A stretch of 64,000 nucleotides of DNA, from contig NC_092051.1 of the NCBI RefSeq assembly GCF_003086295.3, positions 17,164,940 to 17,228,939 of the forward strand, read 5' to 3'. Position numbers and translations under genes: made by a program. The notes below the pieces were generated by a model. It was not told where the DNA came from, ran no database searches, and saw only the letters and a program-made list of their open reading frames with translations. Source of the DNA: Arachis hypogaea (Eukaryota > Streptophyta > Magnoliopsida > Fabales > Fabaceae). Position 1 is the stretch's first letter; every line of letters begins with the position of its first letter. Shown here piece after piece: positions 47,201-59,168 of this stretch.

Positions 47201-48360
47201 GGTGTGACATGAGCTGGGGGTCTATCCCTGGCATATCGGCCGGTGTCCAGGCGAAGAGGCCGGCATTGGCTCTGATCATCTTCATCAAAGGTTCTTTTAA
47301 TTCATGGGGGAGGTTTCTGTTTATGAACGTGAACTTCTCGTCCCCATCGCCGACCCTAAATTTTTCCAAGTCCCCTTCTGGCTCAGGTCTGGGCTTGTCA
47401 TCTATCCTGGCATCCAGGTCGGCAAGGAAAACCCCTGATGCTTCTTTGGATTTTTTCCTAAGAGAGAGACTGGTGTGGTCGCAAGCGACTGCCGTTTCCA
47501 AGTCTCCTCTGATGGACCCTACGGATCCGTCATCGGTAACAAACTTCATTACGAGCAGTTTCGTGCTAATCGCTGCCCCGAGGTCATTGATGGTTTTTCT
47601 CCCCAGGATGATATTATAAGCAGTGGAATCTCGTAAGACAACAAAATCGGCCATTACCATTCTTCGCCTCTGTCCCTGTCCAAGGGAGGTCGGTAGTGAG
47701 ATGATCCCATCTGGCTTGATGAAGTGATCACCCAACCCTACCACACCGTGCTGGTGGGTCGCCAGGTCGGCATCACGCAGTCCCAAGGCGTCGAAGACGT
47801 TGCGAAACATGATGTTCGAGTCTGCCCCCGTGTCCACTAGGATCCGTTTGACGAGTCCGGTTCCGACTCTGGCCGTGATAACCATGGGAGGACTTTCCGG
47901 TACCTCGTCGAACCATTGGTCCTTAGGGCTGAAAGAGATGGATGGGTGTCCCCGGGAACCCCTAGCAGATGAGGAGGAGACCGCCAGGACCTTGGCGTCT
48001 TTCTTCTGCGCCGATTTCGACCTCGGGGCGGAATTCCTTGAAGTTACTACATTTACCACCGTGAGACCGTGGTCGTCTCCCTCTGGTTCTTGGCGTCGTC
48101 TTGTCGTCCGGGACCTGTCCTCACCCTCGTGATCCCGATTCCATCTCCTCGGTTCCCTTATGAGGTGGGAGAAGTCGGCAAGCTTTCCGTCCCTGATTGC
48201 TTGCTCCAAGGCATCCTTTAGGTCGAAGTAGTCTTGGGTCTTGTGCCCATACCCCTTATGATATTCGCAGTAGAGGCTTTTGTTTCCCCCGTCCTGTCCT
48301 TCAGAGGTCGGGGCCTCGATAGTATCCCTTTCTCGGCTATCTGTTGGTAGACTTCCGTGA
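44205..48360 (-). pseudogene. Tat pol: protease, RT, RNase H, second RNase H, integrase, with nonsense codons
   Basis: One reading frame holds, in order, a retroviral-type protease (ILVDTGADSNI near 47825), reverse transcriptase (VDYSDLN, MPFGLKNAGATYQR, VYVDDI near 46705), RNase H (about 46320-46000), a second RNase H (WRLHVDGASNQ near 45880, with NNQAEYEAL) and integrase (HHCC, near 45235-45115; GVDLLGPF; PEVIISNNGAQF; NGQVESAN). Stops at 47163, 46683, 46509 and 45603 each fit a C-to-T change of CAG, CGA, CAG and CAA. The second integrase catalytic Asp is Asn (S-N-NG). The element cannot move by itself now. Confidence 0.92.
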
Positions 48361-49524
48361 TTGGTGCCGCGAGGGGGTGTAGTTGGTGAATTTCCCGACT
48401 CAGGGAAATGGTTTTGTCGTCTTGCTCGAGCCACCGTCCCCGGTGCGTTCCTTTTGTCTTTCTCCACCATCGTAGTGCCTGGTTTGGTTGTAGGGGGGTT
48501 GCCGTTTATTGGCAGCCACGACCCGGCTGACCTCCTCGTCATTGATATACTCCTTAGCCACGCACTGGATCTCCTGCATTGTCCAGAATGGCTTTGTGGT
48601 AAGGTGCTTCCTGAAGTCCTCATTCAGGAGCCCACTCGTCAAACACAAACTTGCCACCGAGTCTGTCAAACCGTCAATTTCCAGGCACTCGTCGTTAAAA
48701 CGATCCAAGTATTTCCTGGTCGGCTCCCCGGCTCTTTGGGTCACCCCTAGCAAATTGATCGGGTGCTTGGCTTTGGCGATCCTGGTTGTGAATTGAGCCA
48801 GGAAGGCATGGCTGATGTCGGGAAATTGGGTCACCGAGCCCTGCGGGAGGTTATTGAACCACCGTATTGCAGGTCCCGCCAGGGTGACCGGGAAGGCGCG
48901 ACACCTTACCTCATCTCCTACTCCTTCTAAGTTCATCCTGGCCTCGAAGGCCGTTAGGTGCTCCAGGGGGTCCTGCGTTCCATCATACCTCATGTTCGTT
49001 GGCTTGTCATAATGTTTTGGCAGCCGGACCTCGAGTATGGAGCGGTGGAATGGGGTGGCCCCTATTATCACGGGTCCCCGGGTATTCGTTCTCCCATCGT
49101 CGTTCTCCCGACGAGCGTCTTCGTCCCTCCGGTTCGTCATACGCCGCCCTTCACGTCTGGCGTAAATGACAGGGTCGTGACGTCTTCTCGCGCGCCCTCT
49201 CTCCCCGGTGCTTTCTGACTCGACCTGGGGGCTAGGTGTGCGCCGGGAGCGGCTCCTGGAGCGAGAACGGGAGTGACTCTGTTCTGGGGTGCCCTGGTCG
49301 CGTTCTCTGTCCGCTAACCGGCGCTCTAAGTCTTGCATTCTATGGCGTAGCTCTTGCATTATTCTGGCGTGGTTGTCTCTGGTCCCCCCAAAGGGGCGTC
49401 TCTCATGTGATTGGGCTGCGTCCCTCGGGGGTGATCTCGGATGTTGTCGGGTTTCTGTCTCGGCGGCGTCGCCTCTGGGTACGGCCTCGTGGCCTGTCTC
49501 CGTTTCGACTAGCATGAAGTCCAT
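48360..49524 (-). pseudogene. Tat gag, frameshifted at its C-terminus
   Basis: It starts MDFMLVETETGHEAVPRGDA at 49524. It has an Arg/Ser-rich stretch (SRSRSRSRSRR), a coiled-coil segment and the retrotransposon gag core (PLEHLTAFEARMNLEGVGDE and RAFPVTLAGPAIRWFNNLP). The frame ends at 48400. The C-terminal gag continues in other frames to YCEYHKGYGHKTQD (near 48265), so one-base changes in C or G tracts near 48375-48405 and 48290 break it. Confidence 0.9.
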
Positions 49525-49550
49525 GGACGAGTCCCCACAGACGGCGCCAA

Positions 49551-49953
49551 TGTTCGGTAAGTCGGTTACCGGTCGGTTCGGGTGAAGGTCCTGGGAGATG
49601 GCAGGGGCTCGTCAGGTCGTGGACTGTCGGCCAGAGATGTGCGAGGTCCCGAGTACTTCGCGTAAGAAAAGGGGGGTGCCACCTGCAAAGACACTCCGAC
49701 GCTCTTGTCAGTAAATGTGCAGGTGGAAAGGGTGATGTGATTTATGACGTACCTTGGGGGAAGGGTAGGTCCTTCCCCATATATATTATGTTAGAGGTGG
49801 GCCCCGCTAGGGAAGGCCCACCTTTTCCAAGGCCTCTCCTGCACAGCTGTGGAGAAGCTATTAGGGACGCGTGTCCGGGTCAGCAGAGAAGCGCTTTGCC
49901 CACGACCGCTCGGGTCGGGCCGGCCCGTAATTGGTTTGGGCCAGGCCGTAACA
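49551..49953 (-). repeat. 5' LTR of the Tat element (403 bp)
   Basis: On the minus strand it begins TGTTACGGCCTGGCCC at 49953 and ends CCGAACA at 49551, followed by the primer-binding region. Confidence 0.95.
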
Positions 49954-52460
49954 ACTTCATTAGAGAATTCAAGCAACAAATTCTGTACAAAATACTACGT
50001 TAAATTAAAGACTTCATTCTCACTTTTGATTTTATCTCAATAATATTTTTTGAATAAAATAATGATCTAACTTTGAGAAAACAAACAAATAAAAAATTTA
50101 TTTTTTGAACAAATACCTTAGCACCTTCTACTTTCTCCCACTCAATGATTGAGGACGCCTTTGAAGTTGGAAGCAAACTACCGGTATAGTCAACATCCTA
50201 AAATTATAATTAGTTATTAATTATTATTTATAAATTAGATACTACTAATGACCAAGGAAGAGAAAAATAAACTGATTTTTAATAGAAAGTATACTTATAA
50301 TTGTACTCACAATTTGAATAGGGTGAGCCTTTTTTGATTTATTTATAAGGTCCACATTATCATTCATCTTCTTAACTTTATAAGAAGGTGAAAAATGTGG
50401 ATTATCAGATATTTGAACTTCAACAATGAAGAGGAAGGTCTTATCAATTAGGTTGAGTAAAAGTATAGGTGTATCCGATAGATCTCCTTTCTGCAGGGTA
50501 TTACATAATATATTAATAATAAATAATATAAAAATTACCATAAAAATATCTTCACTAATATTTTTAGAAATAAATATTGGTTAGAACTTACCAATAGGAG
50601 TAGATCAAGTATCTCTACACAGCTCTTTCCCAAAATTTATTTTACCTCCTTGTCAAAGACTACGAAACATGCACAGTCAGAGTCATCAATGACACCAAGG
50701 TTTACTCGATACTTTCTTAATAAAAAAATAGTATAAAAAAGGTTAAACATAGACTTATTCAATATCTAATCCATTGTGATTAGACTTTAAATTAAAAAAA
50801 TAAATAAATAACCTTGGAGTTATGGATAAAAGGAGACGGCCACAACTTGAACGTTTGAAAGTTTTTGTAAAAGTATATGTGGACCTGTTGCATTCACATT
50901 GGTCGTACCACCAGTTTGAAGTATCTATAATATAACTTATAGTAGCCAAGACAACACAAATAGCATTCTGAAAAAAAAAAAACTTAATGATTTAAATTCC
51001 TTGAATTTGGTGAGTTTTTAAATCTAAAAGATATATCTAAATAAATAAGTTGAATAAACAAAAATAATCAATGTACAACAGATTTAAATTAATTTTTCCT
51101 CAACTTTTTTACAGAAAAGAAAATTACCGTATCTAATTCTTTTAACTGCTCAATGGTTTTGCCTTGATAAATTTTTAAGAATACAGCCTCATTTGAAATT
51201 GCGCCGATATTACCCATAGGTTCTTCAAATCTTATAAAGGTAGATAAATAAAGCAAAAAAAAACTACGTTAGATAACACACATAATTAATATTAAACTAA
51301 AGAATTAAAAAAATATATATACCCACCTATTTTTAAATTGGATGACATTTGCTTCTTCAAAATTGAAGAACATCTTTGTGCCATACATGAAATTCTGTAA
51401 AACAATTTTTCCTAAATAATTTAATTTAATACAAAATGAGTAAAAACTCACCTAAAAATGAGTAAAAGCTCACATATAAAAATTCATATAATTATGGATA
51501 AATATTACCGTTATATAACTTTACTCTAACAAATTGTAAGAGGACAACAACTCCGTCTTTATTGTCGGATTCCAAAAAAGCATTTAATTCATGTGCATGG
51601 TTGCCAAAAAGTGCACACTCTATTATTTTTTTATGTCAAATAAAATATTTAATGTTCAATATATTTTTTATAACAAAATAAACAAAAATAATTACAACTA
51701 AAAGAATAACTACCAATAAAATAATATCAAATTATATATATTTTTTATATTTTAAAATTTAAAAATTAACAAAAAAATTAAAACGTCAAACACAATTTAA
51801 AAAAATTAATAATTAGTTTATTAATTATTTTAAACTCATAAAAAACTAACTACGAAAAGAATGCTTTCTATTCAAATTCTTTTTAAAAAAAAGATTTAAA
51901 CACTTTCTTTCAAAATCAATCCAAATTCATTTTTCAAAAAATTTAAATACTATTAATTAAAAAGGTTACCTTGAAGTTGGTTTAAATTAACCACATACTA
52001 TGTGTAGTCTTGAAGTTACCCTCGTTGAGTCCAACACCAAAATATCTTATTTGATAGAAAACTCACGTGCAATTAAGAATATGGCAATTAAGAATTTCCG
52101 TAACTTTGTAGTATCTATAACCGTATCACTCGTATACGTATACACAAATTTTTTATTGTAGGATTGATTTCTGCGATTTTGTGAATACCAGCCATTGAAA
52201 TAAGTAGAGAAATTTTAGATTTTGGATGTATGTAAAAAAAGAGTTTGATGTACTTTGAATTGTGGTACTATACATATCTCATAACTTATATTTTTATAGT
52301 TGACTCATAACTAAAATTTTTTAAATTTGATTGACTTTAATTTAAATTTAAATTAAATTTGTAGATAAAGTAAATAAATATATTAACAATTTTAAAAATT
52401 CTAAATTAACGTAAATATATTTAAATTTAGGTACGTAGATTCAATGTTTGAAAAAAAATC

Positions 52461-53340
52461 TACAAAAATTTAAAAAATAATGCTAAAAAGAATCAACAAA
52501 TTTTTAAAAAGTAATGTTAAAATTTAAAAAATAATAATCTAAATATAATAATTTAAAATTTAAAAAATAACAACCTAAGTATAACAACCCAAACAAATAA
52601 TTTAAAATTTGAAAATAACAATCTAAGCAAATAATAATTTATAATTTATAAATATAAATCTAAAAATTTCCAGTGACAACACCTAAGCAAATAAACTCCC
52701 AGACTCAATGTATGAGCGCCACGTCAGCATATGAACTCCCTATTTGTATTACTTACAAAAATTTAAAAAATAATGCTAAAAAGAATCAACAAATTTTTAA
52801 AAAATAGTGTTAAAATTTAAAAAATAACAACCTAAATAAAATAATTTAAAATTTAAAAAATAACAACCTAAGTATAACAACCCAAACAAATAATTTAAAA
52901 TTTGAAAATAACAACTAAGAAAATAATAATTTATAATTTATAAATATAAATCTAAAAATTTCTAGTGACGACACCTAAGCAAATAAACTCCCAGATTCAA
53001 CGTGTGAGCGCCACGTCAGCATATGAACTCCCCATTTGTATTACTTACAAAAATTTTAAAAATAATGCTAATAAGAATCAACAAATTTTTAAAAAATAGT
53101 GTTAAAATTTAAAAAATAACAACCTAAATAAAATAATTTAAAATTTAAAAAATAACAACCTAAGTATAACAACCCAAACAAATAATTTAAAATTTGAAAA
53201 TAACAATCTAAGCAAATAATAATTTATAATTTATAAATATAAATCTAAAAATTTTTAGTGACGACACCTAAGCAAATAAACTCACAGACTCAACGTATGA
53301 GCGCCACGTCAGCATATGGGCTCCTCATTTGTATTACTAT
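52461..53340. repeat. Three tandem copies of a 293-bp AT-rich repeat
   Basis: Copies start TACAAAAATTT at 52461, 52754 and 53046. The landmark GAGCGCCACGTCAGCATATG recurs at 52714, 53006 and 53299 (spacing 292 and 293). Copies are more than 90 percent identical by eye. Each is AT-rich except for the 20-bp GCGCCACGTCAGC island near its end. No coding. Confidence 0.95.
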
Positions 53341-53344
53341 AAAG

Positions 53345-54098
53345 ATTTGCTATAACAATAACTCAAAATATTAATCCAAGATATATTTGAGTCTAGTAAG
53401 ACCTCAATACAAGCAAGATCAACTAAAATCCATTGTTAGGTCCCAAATCTAACTTAGATTCATTACTTTAAAGGCCCAATGTAGTTAAAGTCCACGCGTT
53501 CCCTCTCAAATTGGATCTCCGTTGCTAGTTAGATATGGTAATGAGTACTTAGGGGAGCGTGAGAAGCCCCCTTTCCATCCCTCATTCCTATTTAAAAAAA
53601 ATGCCCGCGTTCCTTCTTTGTCATTACAAGTTTATGTTTAATTATCCCCTAGGGAATGCAGATCTTCTCGGGTATCTACGAATATTCTTTGAAAACTTTT
53701 GAAAAAAATTAAAACAAAAAGACATAATATAATAATCATAAAATAATCAATTTAATATAATTCAACACAATTTATAACATATTCGTTATGAAAAATAACA
53801 TTTTAAAAGGAGAAAACATAAAAACATGTTCCAACATAATAACATAACATAATTTTTTGAGACGATACTGAGCAACATAGTGACGAACTTGAGAGGCAGA
53901 GAAAGTGAGTTAGAGAGAGGATCGGGGCTGAGAATGAGTCTAGAAGAAAGAGAAAAAATTTGAATTGGAAGGAGAAATTAGGGTTACTAAATTTAAAAAA
54001 TGGATTTATGTATATATAAATTAGGATAAATTAATAATTTTATATTTGTGTATATTTAATAGGTTCCATGGAGCGGGTACTTATGTCCGTGTCCTCAT
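53345..54098. other. Gene-free spacer
   Basis: There are GC-richer patches (GAGTACTTAGGGGAGCG near 53545, ATGCCCGCGTTCC near 53600, GTTCCATGGAGCGGGTAC near 54062) that look like a degenerate transposon, but no matching termini were found. Confidence 0.4.
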
Positions 54099-54400
54099 TA
54101 GGGGTGGCAAATGGAGAAACCCGCCCTGTCTCGCCAAAAGTTCGCCATCTAGTGGACTGGTCCGCCCCGCCTCGCCTAGTAAGGCGGTCTTGAATTTCTC
54201 CACCGTTCCGCCTAATGATAGGCTGGCGAGTTGGCAGGATTTCCTTTTTTTTATAAACCATTAAATATTAAACAATATATATAATTTCATGACAATTTTT
54301 AATAAATTTATAATTTCTAAAAATATAAAAAATTATAATTTTTAAATTCACACCTATTAAAATTTTAATAATTATAAACCAAATTTAAGATTCCTAGATA
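54099..54400. mobile_element. hAT-like repeat, relative of the one at 2630
   Basis: It starts TAGGGGTGGCAAATGG. It is followed by CCGCCCTG, CCGCCTAATGATAGGC and then the AT-rich AAATTATAATTTTTA phrase, in the same order as at 2630-3290. Overlapping open frames on both strands here are non-coding. The right end is undefined. Confidence 0.5.
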
Positions 54401-55377
54401 TAGAAAATAATAAGAAAATAATTCAAATTAAATTTATTTATTTTATTTTTTATTTATTATTTATTAAATAATTTAATATTTATTTAATTTTGGTCAAATA
54501 AGATAATATAATTGATTAGTTATAATTAATGTTGTTCACTCTAATGATATAATTGACACATATTAAAACTTTAAAGGTAAAAATTAAAACTAAATGTTAA
54601 GGATAAAATTAAAATAAAATTGCATTTACTATCTTGTAAATTTTTTTAATAAAAATTTCATTTATATATCTTTAAAATGCATCACTTTAATACAATGATA
54701 TTTTTATTAAAAATAAAAATTATGATAAATATCTCATATATTTGTTAGTAAATTATATACAAATATTTTTTAAAGCATACACTTTTATTAATGAAAATAA
54801 CTTAAATACCCTTTAAATGTGATAATGATAATTCATTAAGTATTATATTTTTTTTGCTAATTTAAATTTAATAATTTATCTCTAACATTTAATTATAGTA
54901 AAAATGTAAGATATGATGCCAAAAAAAAACTAAAGTGACATAAATTTTTTACTAACAAATTTTTTTTTTTATTTTTTAGACACGTATCTAGTTTTTAAAA
55001 TTATACAAATATAAATTAATGACAATTAAATGTACAAAAAAATATTAATTAATAAAAAAATAAAATTTAAGATAAACATGTCCTGAACAAATTGAAATAA
55101 AATAAAGACTTTTAATTATGATCATTAATTATAATCACATATATTTACTTCAAGATTTATACTTTAAAAACTCAGTATATTAATATTTTGTATTTTTATT
55201 TTTTTAATTTTAGACTATCACAAACATTAATTACTCTCCAATAATAACAATGCTTTTTAAACAATAAACATAATCAAATGATCTTAAAATTACATAATAA
55301 TTTTCAAAATAACATAAAAATTATACAATTACCTAAAATATAATATTTGTGTAGTAACTTAAAAAATATGATGATTT

Positions 55378-55915
55378 TTATAATTTTGTGTGGCTATATA
55401 TATATAGAAGACTAAAAGTCCATGATTATTTAACAAAATTAATTTTATTTATTGTGTTCAATTTGAATGAGTAAAAAATAATCTTATTTTAGTTTAGTTC
55501 TTAATTTACATGATTTAAATTTAGCTCAATAAATATAATTCGATTTGATTTAATTATTAGTAAAAAATATCTCGAGAACCTATTTTACTCGTAAATTTAT
55601 TATTTTAATGATTAATTAATTAATCTAATTAGTTAATTAATACATATAATTAGTATAATTAATTTGGTTTAATAAATTAAAAATACTAATAGAACATTAA
55701 AAGAAATAAATTAAAAAATACTACCAAATCAAATTGATATAAATTATAATAAATTATGTGATATTTAAATATCTAATCAAATTAGTTAGTTGATATAGTT
55801 AATTTATCATAATAAATTGTATTTAATGAGTTAAAAGAAACAAATCGCTAAACATTCTCATAAGTATGTCACGTTAACTCCATCATTAAGTGCAGAAACC
55901 TAATTTTTATATAAT
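55378..55915 (+). repeat. Dispersed direct duplication, copy 1 (about 540 bp)
   Basis: From TATAATTTTGTGTGGC to AAGTGCAGAAACCTAATTT it aligns collinearly with 56719-57262, with scattered substitutions. No terminal structure identifies a transposon class. Confidence 0.85.
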
Positions 55916-56718
55916 AGAATAGATAATAAATAGAATATATGAGAATATGATATGTGACATATTTTAATTATGAAATTGGTATTATATAATCAATTTTTTC
56001 TGAATTCTTATTGCTTGTTCGTTGCTAATTTTTACGTAATTACTTAATAATTTCCGCCTATGAAACTATCAACTATCTAATATTATGATTTAATTAATAA
56101 AAATGATGATATTAATATTTTTTCATAAGTCTTGTTATTATTTATAATTAAGAAATAGCCATAAATAAATTTATTTCCTGAATGAATGTTAATTTTGTTG
56201 TCAAATTCTATATTACCTTTAAAATTTTAGCGTAATTGAGTCTAACTTCTACATTTAATTTTGACATGAATTTATTCGAAAAATTAATATGTAAATCACA
56301 TTATTATTATAAAATTACTTTTTTTAACATAATTAATGGTGCTTATTTGAACTATTAAATTTAGCTTCTAATGATATTAAAGTCAATCTATTTTATTATC
56401 TTGTGCCTTCAAAGAATTTACACGACTGACATAAAAATATAACAATTGAAAAAAATTCATTACAATGGGTATATTCATTTTAATAAATATTCTTCTATCT
56501 AATACTATAAAAAAAATACATTGGCCATTTTGAATTGCTATAGGTCAACTTCTATTCACAGTAGTAGAATGCCTAAATTGAGATATATTTATCAAACAAA
56601 CAATCAATAAAGTACTTTCTTATTTTGGGTATATTTATACATAAAAGAAATTATACATAAAGAAAAAAGAAGAAGAAAAGAAGAGTTGAAATAGTACGAG
56701 CGATAAAAATCACGATTC

Positions 56719-57255
56719 TTATAATTTTGTGTGGCCATCTATATATAGTAGACCAGACAACTATGATTATCTAGCAAAATTAATTTGTATTTATTGCACT
56801 CAACTCGAATAAGCAAAAAATTATCTCATTTTAATTTAGTCCTTAATTCACATTATTTGAATTTAGCTCAATATATATGATATGATTTGATTTGATTCAA
56901 TTATTAGTTGAAAATATTTCAATTGCCTATTTTGTTCATAGATTTATTATTTTAATGACTAATAAATTAATCAAATTAATTAATTAGTATACACAATAAA
57001 TTTGGTTTAATAAATTAAAAGAAATAAATTAAAAAATATTAACAGAATATTAAAATAAATAAATTAAAAAATACTACCAAATCAAATTGATATAAATTAT
57101 AATAAATTAAATGATATTTAAATATCTAATCAAATCAATTAATTGATATAGTTAGTTTATCATAAAAATTTGTATTTAATGAGTTAAAAGAAATAAATTG
57201 AAAAACACTCTTAGAAGTATACCACATCAACTCTATCATTAAGTGCAGAAATCTG

Positions 57256-57262
<7 letters not shown>
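56719..57262 (+). repeat. Dispersed direct duplication, copy 2 (about 540 bp)
   Basis: Partner of 55378-55915. It ends where a TA microsatellite has expanded. The copies lie 1341 bp apart (start to start). Confidence 0.85.
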
Positions 57263-57303
<41 letters not shown>

Positions 57304-57408
57304 GAAGATAAAAGATGTAAATTAGAGTAGTGTAGTCCCCGAAATTCTACGAAATAATCCCTCTTTTAAGAAATGTCTTAAATAAATTCTTTAAATTGAA
57401 TTTTATGT

Positions 57409-57754
57409 TGTGATAAGTATAAAAGATGTGGATGTTTATTTTTTATAAAGTTCAAGTTTTTAAGAGAAATTATATTTAATAAGGTTTGACAAAGTATATG
57501 TATTTATATAAATAGAGGCTTAAATTTGTGATGAAACATACAACATAAATAAAAAGTAATTCTCTTTCTCTCTTTTTATATTGCTTATATACAAAACTTT
57601 TTTCCTCTCTCTTTTATACGTTACTAAAATATATAAGTTTCTTCTATTATTATTGTGAGATAATTATATTGGTGAATATCAAAACTAGAGTCTTCTATTT
57701 ATACTTATTTACTTTATATTTATTATATCTTCATTAGTTATTTGTTTTACAACA
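57409..57754 (+). repeat. 5' LTR of the right-hand copia
   Basis: 346 bp, with a TATATAAATAGAGG box near 57505. In its first 80 bases it differs from the 3' LTR almost only by T for C and A for G. Confidence 0.92.
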
Positions 57755-57814
57755 CGTTATCAGCACGAGACTCTGATCAAATTTTAGGAAGACTCCAGGT
57801 AACAATTTTTTATT

Positions 57815-58791
57815 ATGTCTAAGCTCTCTCATCTTGAATTTAATACTCTTGATATATTTGGAAATAACTATTTATCATGGATACTAGATGCTAAAATCCA
57901 TCTTGATTCAATGGATCTTGGAAATACCATTAAAGCCGAAAATAATGTATTCCAAAAGGATAAAGCCAAGGCCATGATTTTTCTTCGTCGTCATCTTGAC
58001 AAATGATTGAAAAATGAATATCTCATATTAAAAGATCATGCAGATCTGTGAAAAGACCTTGAAGAAAGGTACAATCATCAAAAGACGGTGATACTTCCTC
58101 AAGCCCGATATGAATGGACGCATTTGCGTCTACATAATTTTAAATCCATAATGAATATAATTCAACAATGTTTCGAATCACCTCACGAATGAAATTATGT
58201 GGGAAAAAGATATGTGATAATGATATGTTAGAGAAAACTTTCTCGACTTTCCATGCCTCGAATGTGCTCCTGCAGCAGCAGTATCGAGAAAAAGGATTTA
58301 AAAAATATTTTGAGCTAATTTCTTGCCTTCTTGTTGCTGAACGCAACAATGAGTTGCTTTTAAGAAATCATGAAGTGCATCCAGTTGGCACCGCCCTATT
58401 TCCTAAAGTAAATGCGGCAAATCATTACCCCAGAAGAGGTAAATGGCAAGATTTTGGTAACAAGAAAAATTATAGAAGGAAGAAGAATTATATTCACAAG
58501 AAAGGATCTCACCAGAAGTGGGATAAAGAAAGAAACAATGGGTAAAGTAAATCAATTAAGGATAAATGTTGTCATTGTGGTGGAAATGGTCATTGGTCAC
58601 GTACCTGTCGTACCCCAAGGCACCTAGTCAATCTTTATCAAGCATATTTGAAAAAGGATGACAAAGAAAAGAAAATGAATTTCATTTCAAATGACGCTGT
58701 TGAGAATTTCACCACTCATTATGATGTATCTGATTTCTTTGATGATCTTAAAAGAAATATTGGTCATTTGATTAATGATGGAATAGTTTAA
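57815..58791 (+). pseudogene. Copia gag, decayed
   Basis: It starts MSKLSHLEFNTLDIFGNN at 57815. Stops at 58004 (TGA) and 58049 (TGA), and frameshifts near 58150 and 58545, interrupt it. The CCHC zinc knuckle CCHCGGNGHWSRTC is encoded at 58567-58608. It ends GHLINDG near 58790. It aligns along its length with the inverted gag at 7965-6994. Confidence 0.9.
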
Positions 58792-58879
58792 TATATGTGT
58801 TTGTTAATTATTCATGTGAATAAATAATGTAAGAAACTTCTTGTTAAGTTTTATGTATTTGAATTTCAAGTGTGATATA

Positions 58880-59051
58880 TGTAACAGCCCAGACCACCCG
58901 CTAGCACGATATTGTTTGCTTCGGCACACAAGGCCTCACGATTTTGCCTTTGATGATAGGGATGCTAGCCGAAGCCCCCCACACTCACTCGTCAAAACGC
59001 GTCATGTTAGGGAGAGGTATCCACACCCTTATATATAAGGCATGCTTCGTT
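58880..59051 (+). mobile_element. TRIM/solo-LTR-like insertion, about 170 bp
   Basis: TGTAACAGCCCAGACCACCC starts a GC-rich block with AAAACGCGTCATG and GAGAGGTATCCACACCC motifs and a TATATAAGG box, unlike the surrounding AT-rich copia DNA. The related copia fragment (near 6900) has the uninterrupted spacer. TATA lies on both sides, consistent with a 4-5 bp duplication. I recall this block as a widespread plant repeat, but the family name is not certain. Confidence 0.65.
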
Positions 59052-59168
59052 TATATGAATAATGTTTGATAAAATATTTATGAATTTCAAAATTACTGAA
59101 TGTGCTAAGATAATAATAATAAAATTTTTATACTATACTTCTTATAAAAATATTTTCAATCAAGAAAA

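Larger units (their letters stand above)
40756..49953 (-). mobile_element. Ty3/gypsy LTR retrotransposon, Tat lineage, 9198 bp, with antisense gene
   Basis: Two LTRs (40756-41179 and 49551-49953) with TGTTACGG and CCGAACA ends are flanked by the perfect 5-bp repeat ACTTC (40751-40755, 49954-49958). Polyprotein orientation is minus, so the 5' LTR is at the right. A primer-site-like TTGGCGCCGTCTGTGGGGA lies next to it and a purine tract GTCGGGGGCAC precedes the 3' LTR. Order is gag, protease, reverse transcriptase, RNase H, second RNase H, integrase, then a plus-strand antisense gene before the 3' LTR. The second RNase H and an antisense ORF between integrase and 3' LTR are marks of the Tat lineage (for example Grande). 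About ten substitutions separate the LTRs by eye, so the insertion is fairly young. Confidence 0.95.
40615..52195 (-). pseudogene. RPA70-like (OB-fold) single-strand DNA-binding gene, Helitron-associated type, split by a Tat retrotransposon
   Basis: On the minus strand the gene starts MAGIHKIAEINP at 52195. It continues through FGVGLNEGNFKTT (near 52030), ECALFGNHAHELNAFL (near 51600), NFMYGTKMFFNFEEANV (near 51370) and GAISNEAVFLKIYQGKTIEQ (near 51190). Next comes a zinc-ribbon-like WWYDQCECNR segment (near 50910), then YRVNLGVIDDSDCACFVVFD (near 50680). The last blocks are exons 50490-50311 and 50197-50117 and the final exon 49982-49954, which resumes at 40750 and ends at TGA 40617-40615. 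These are the OB-fold and zinc-ribbon blocks of the RPA1/RPA70 relatives found in plant Helitrons. Stops in the first two blocks and near 50640 show decay before or beside the insertion. Splice sites are mostly canonical. Confidence 0.85.
54401..57408. other. Gene-free AT-rich DNA
   Basis: No protein, RNA gene or retroelement was recognised. It contains a dispersed duplication (see 55378 and 56719) and a TA microsatellite at about 57258-57298. Confidence 0.6.

Noticed and set aside
54040..54264. Complementary 72-73 codon open frames
   Set aside because: They overlie the GC-rich part of a hAT-like repeat and have no protein resemblance.
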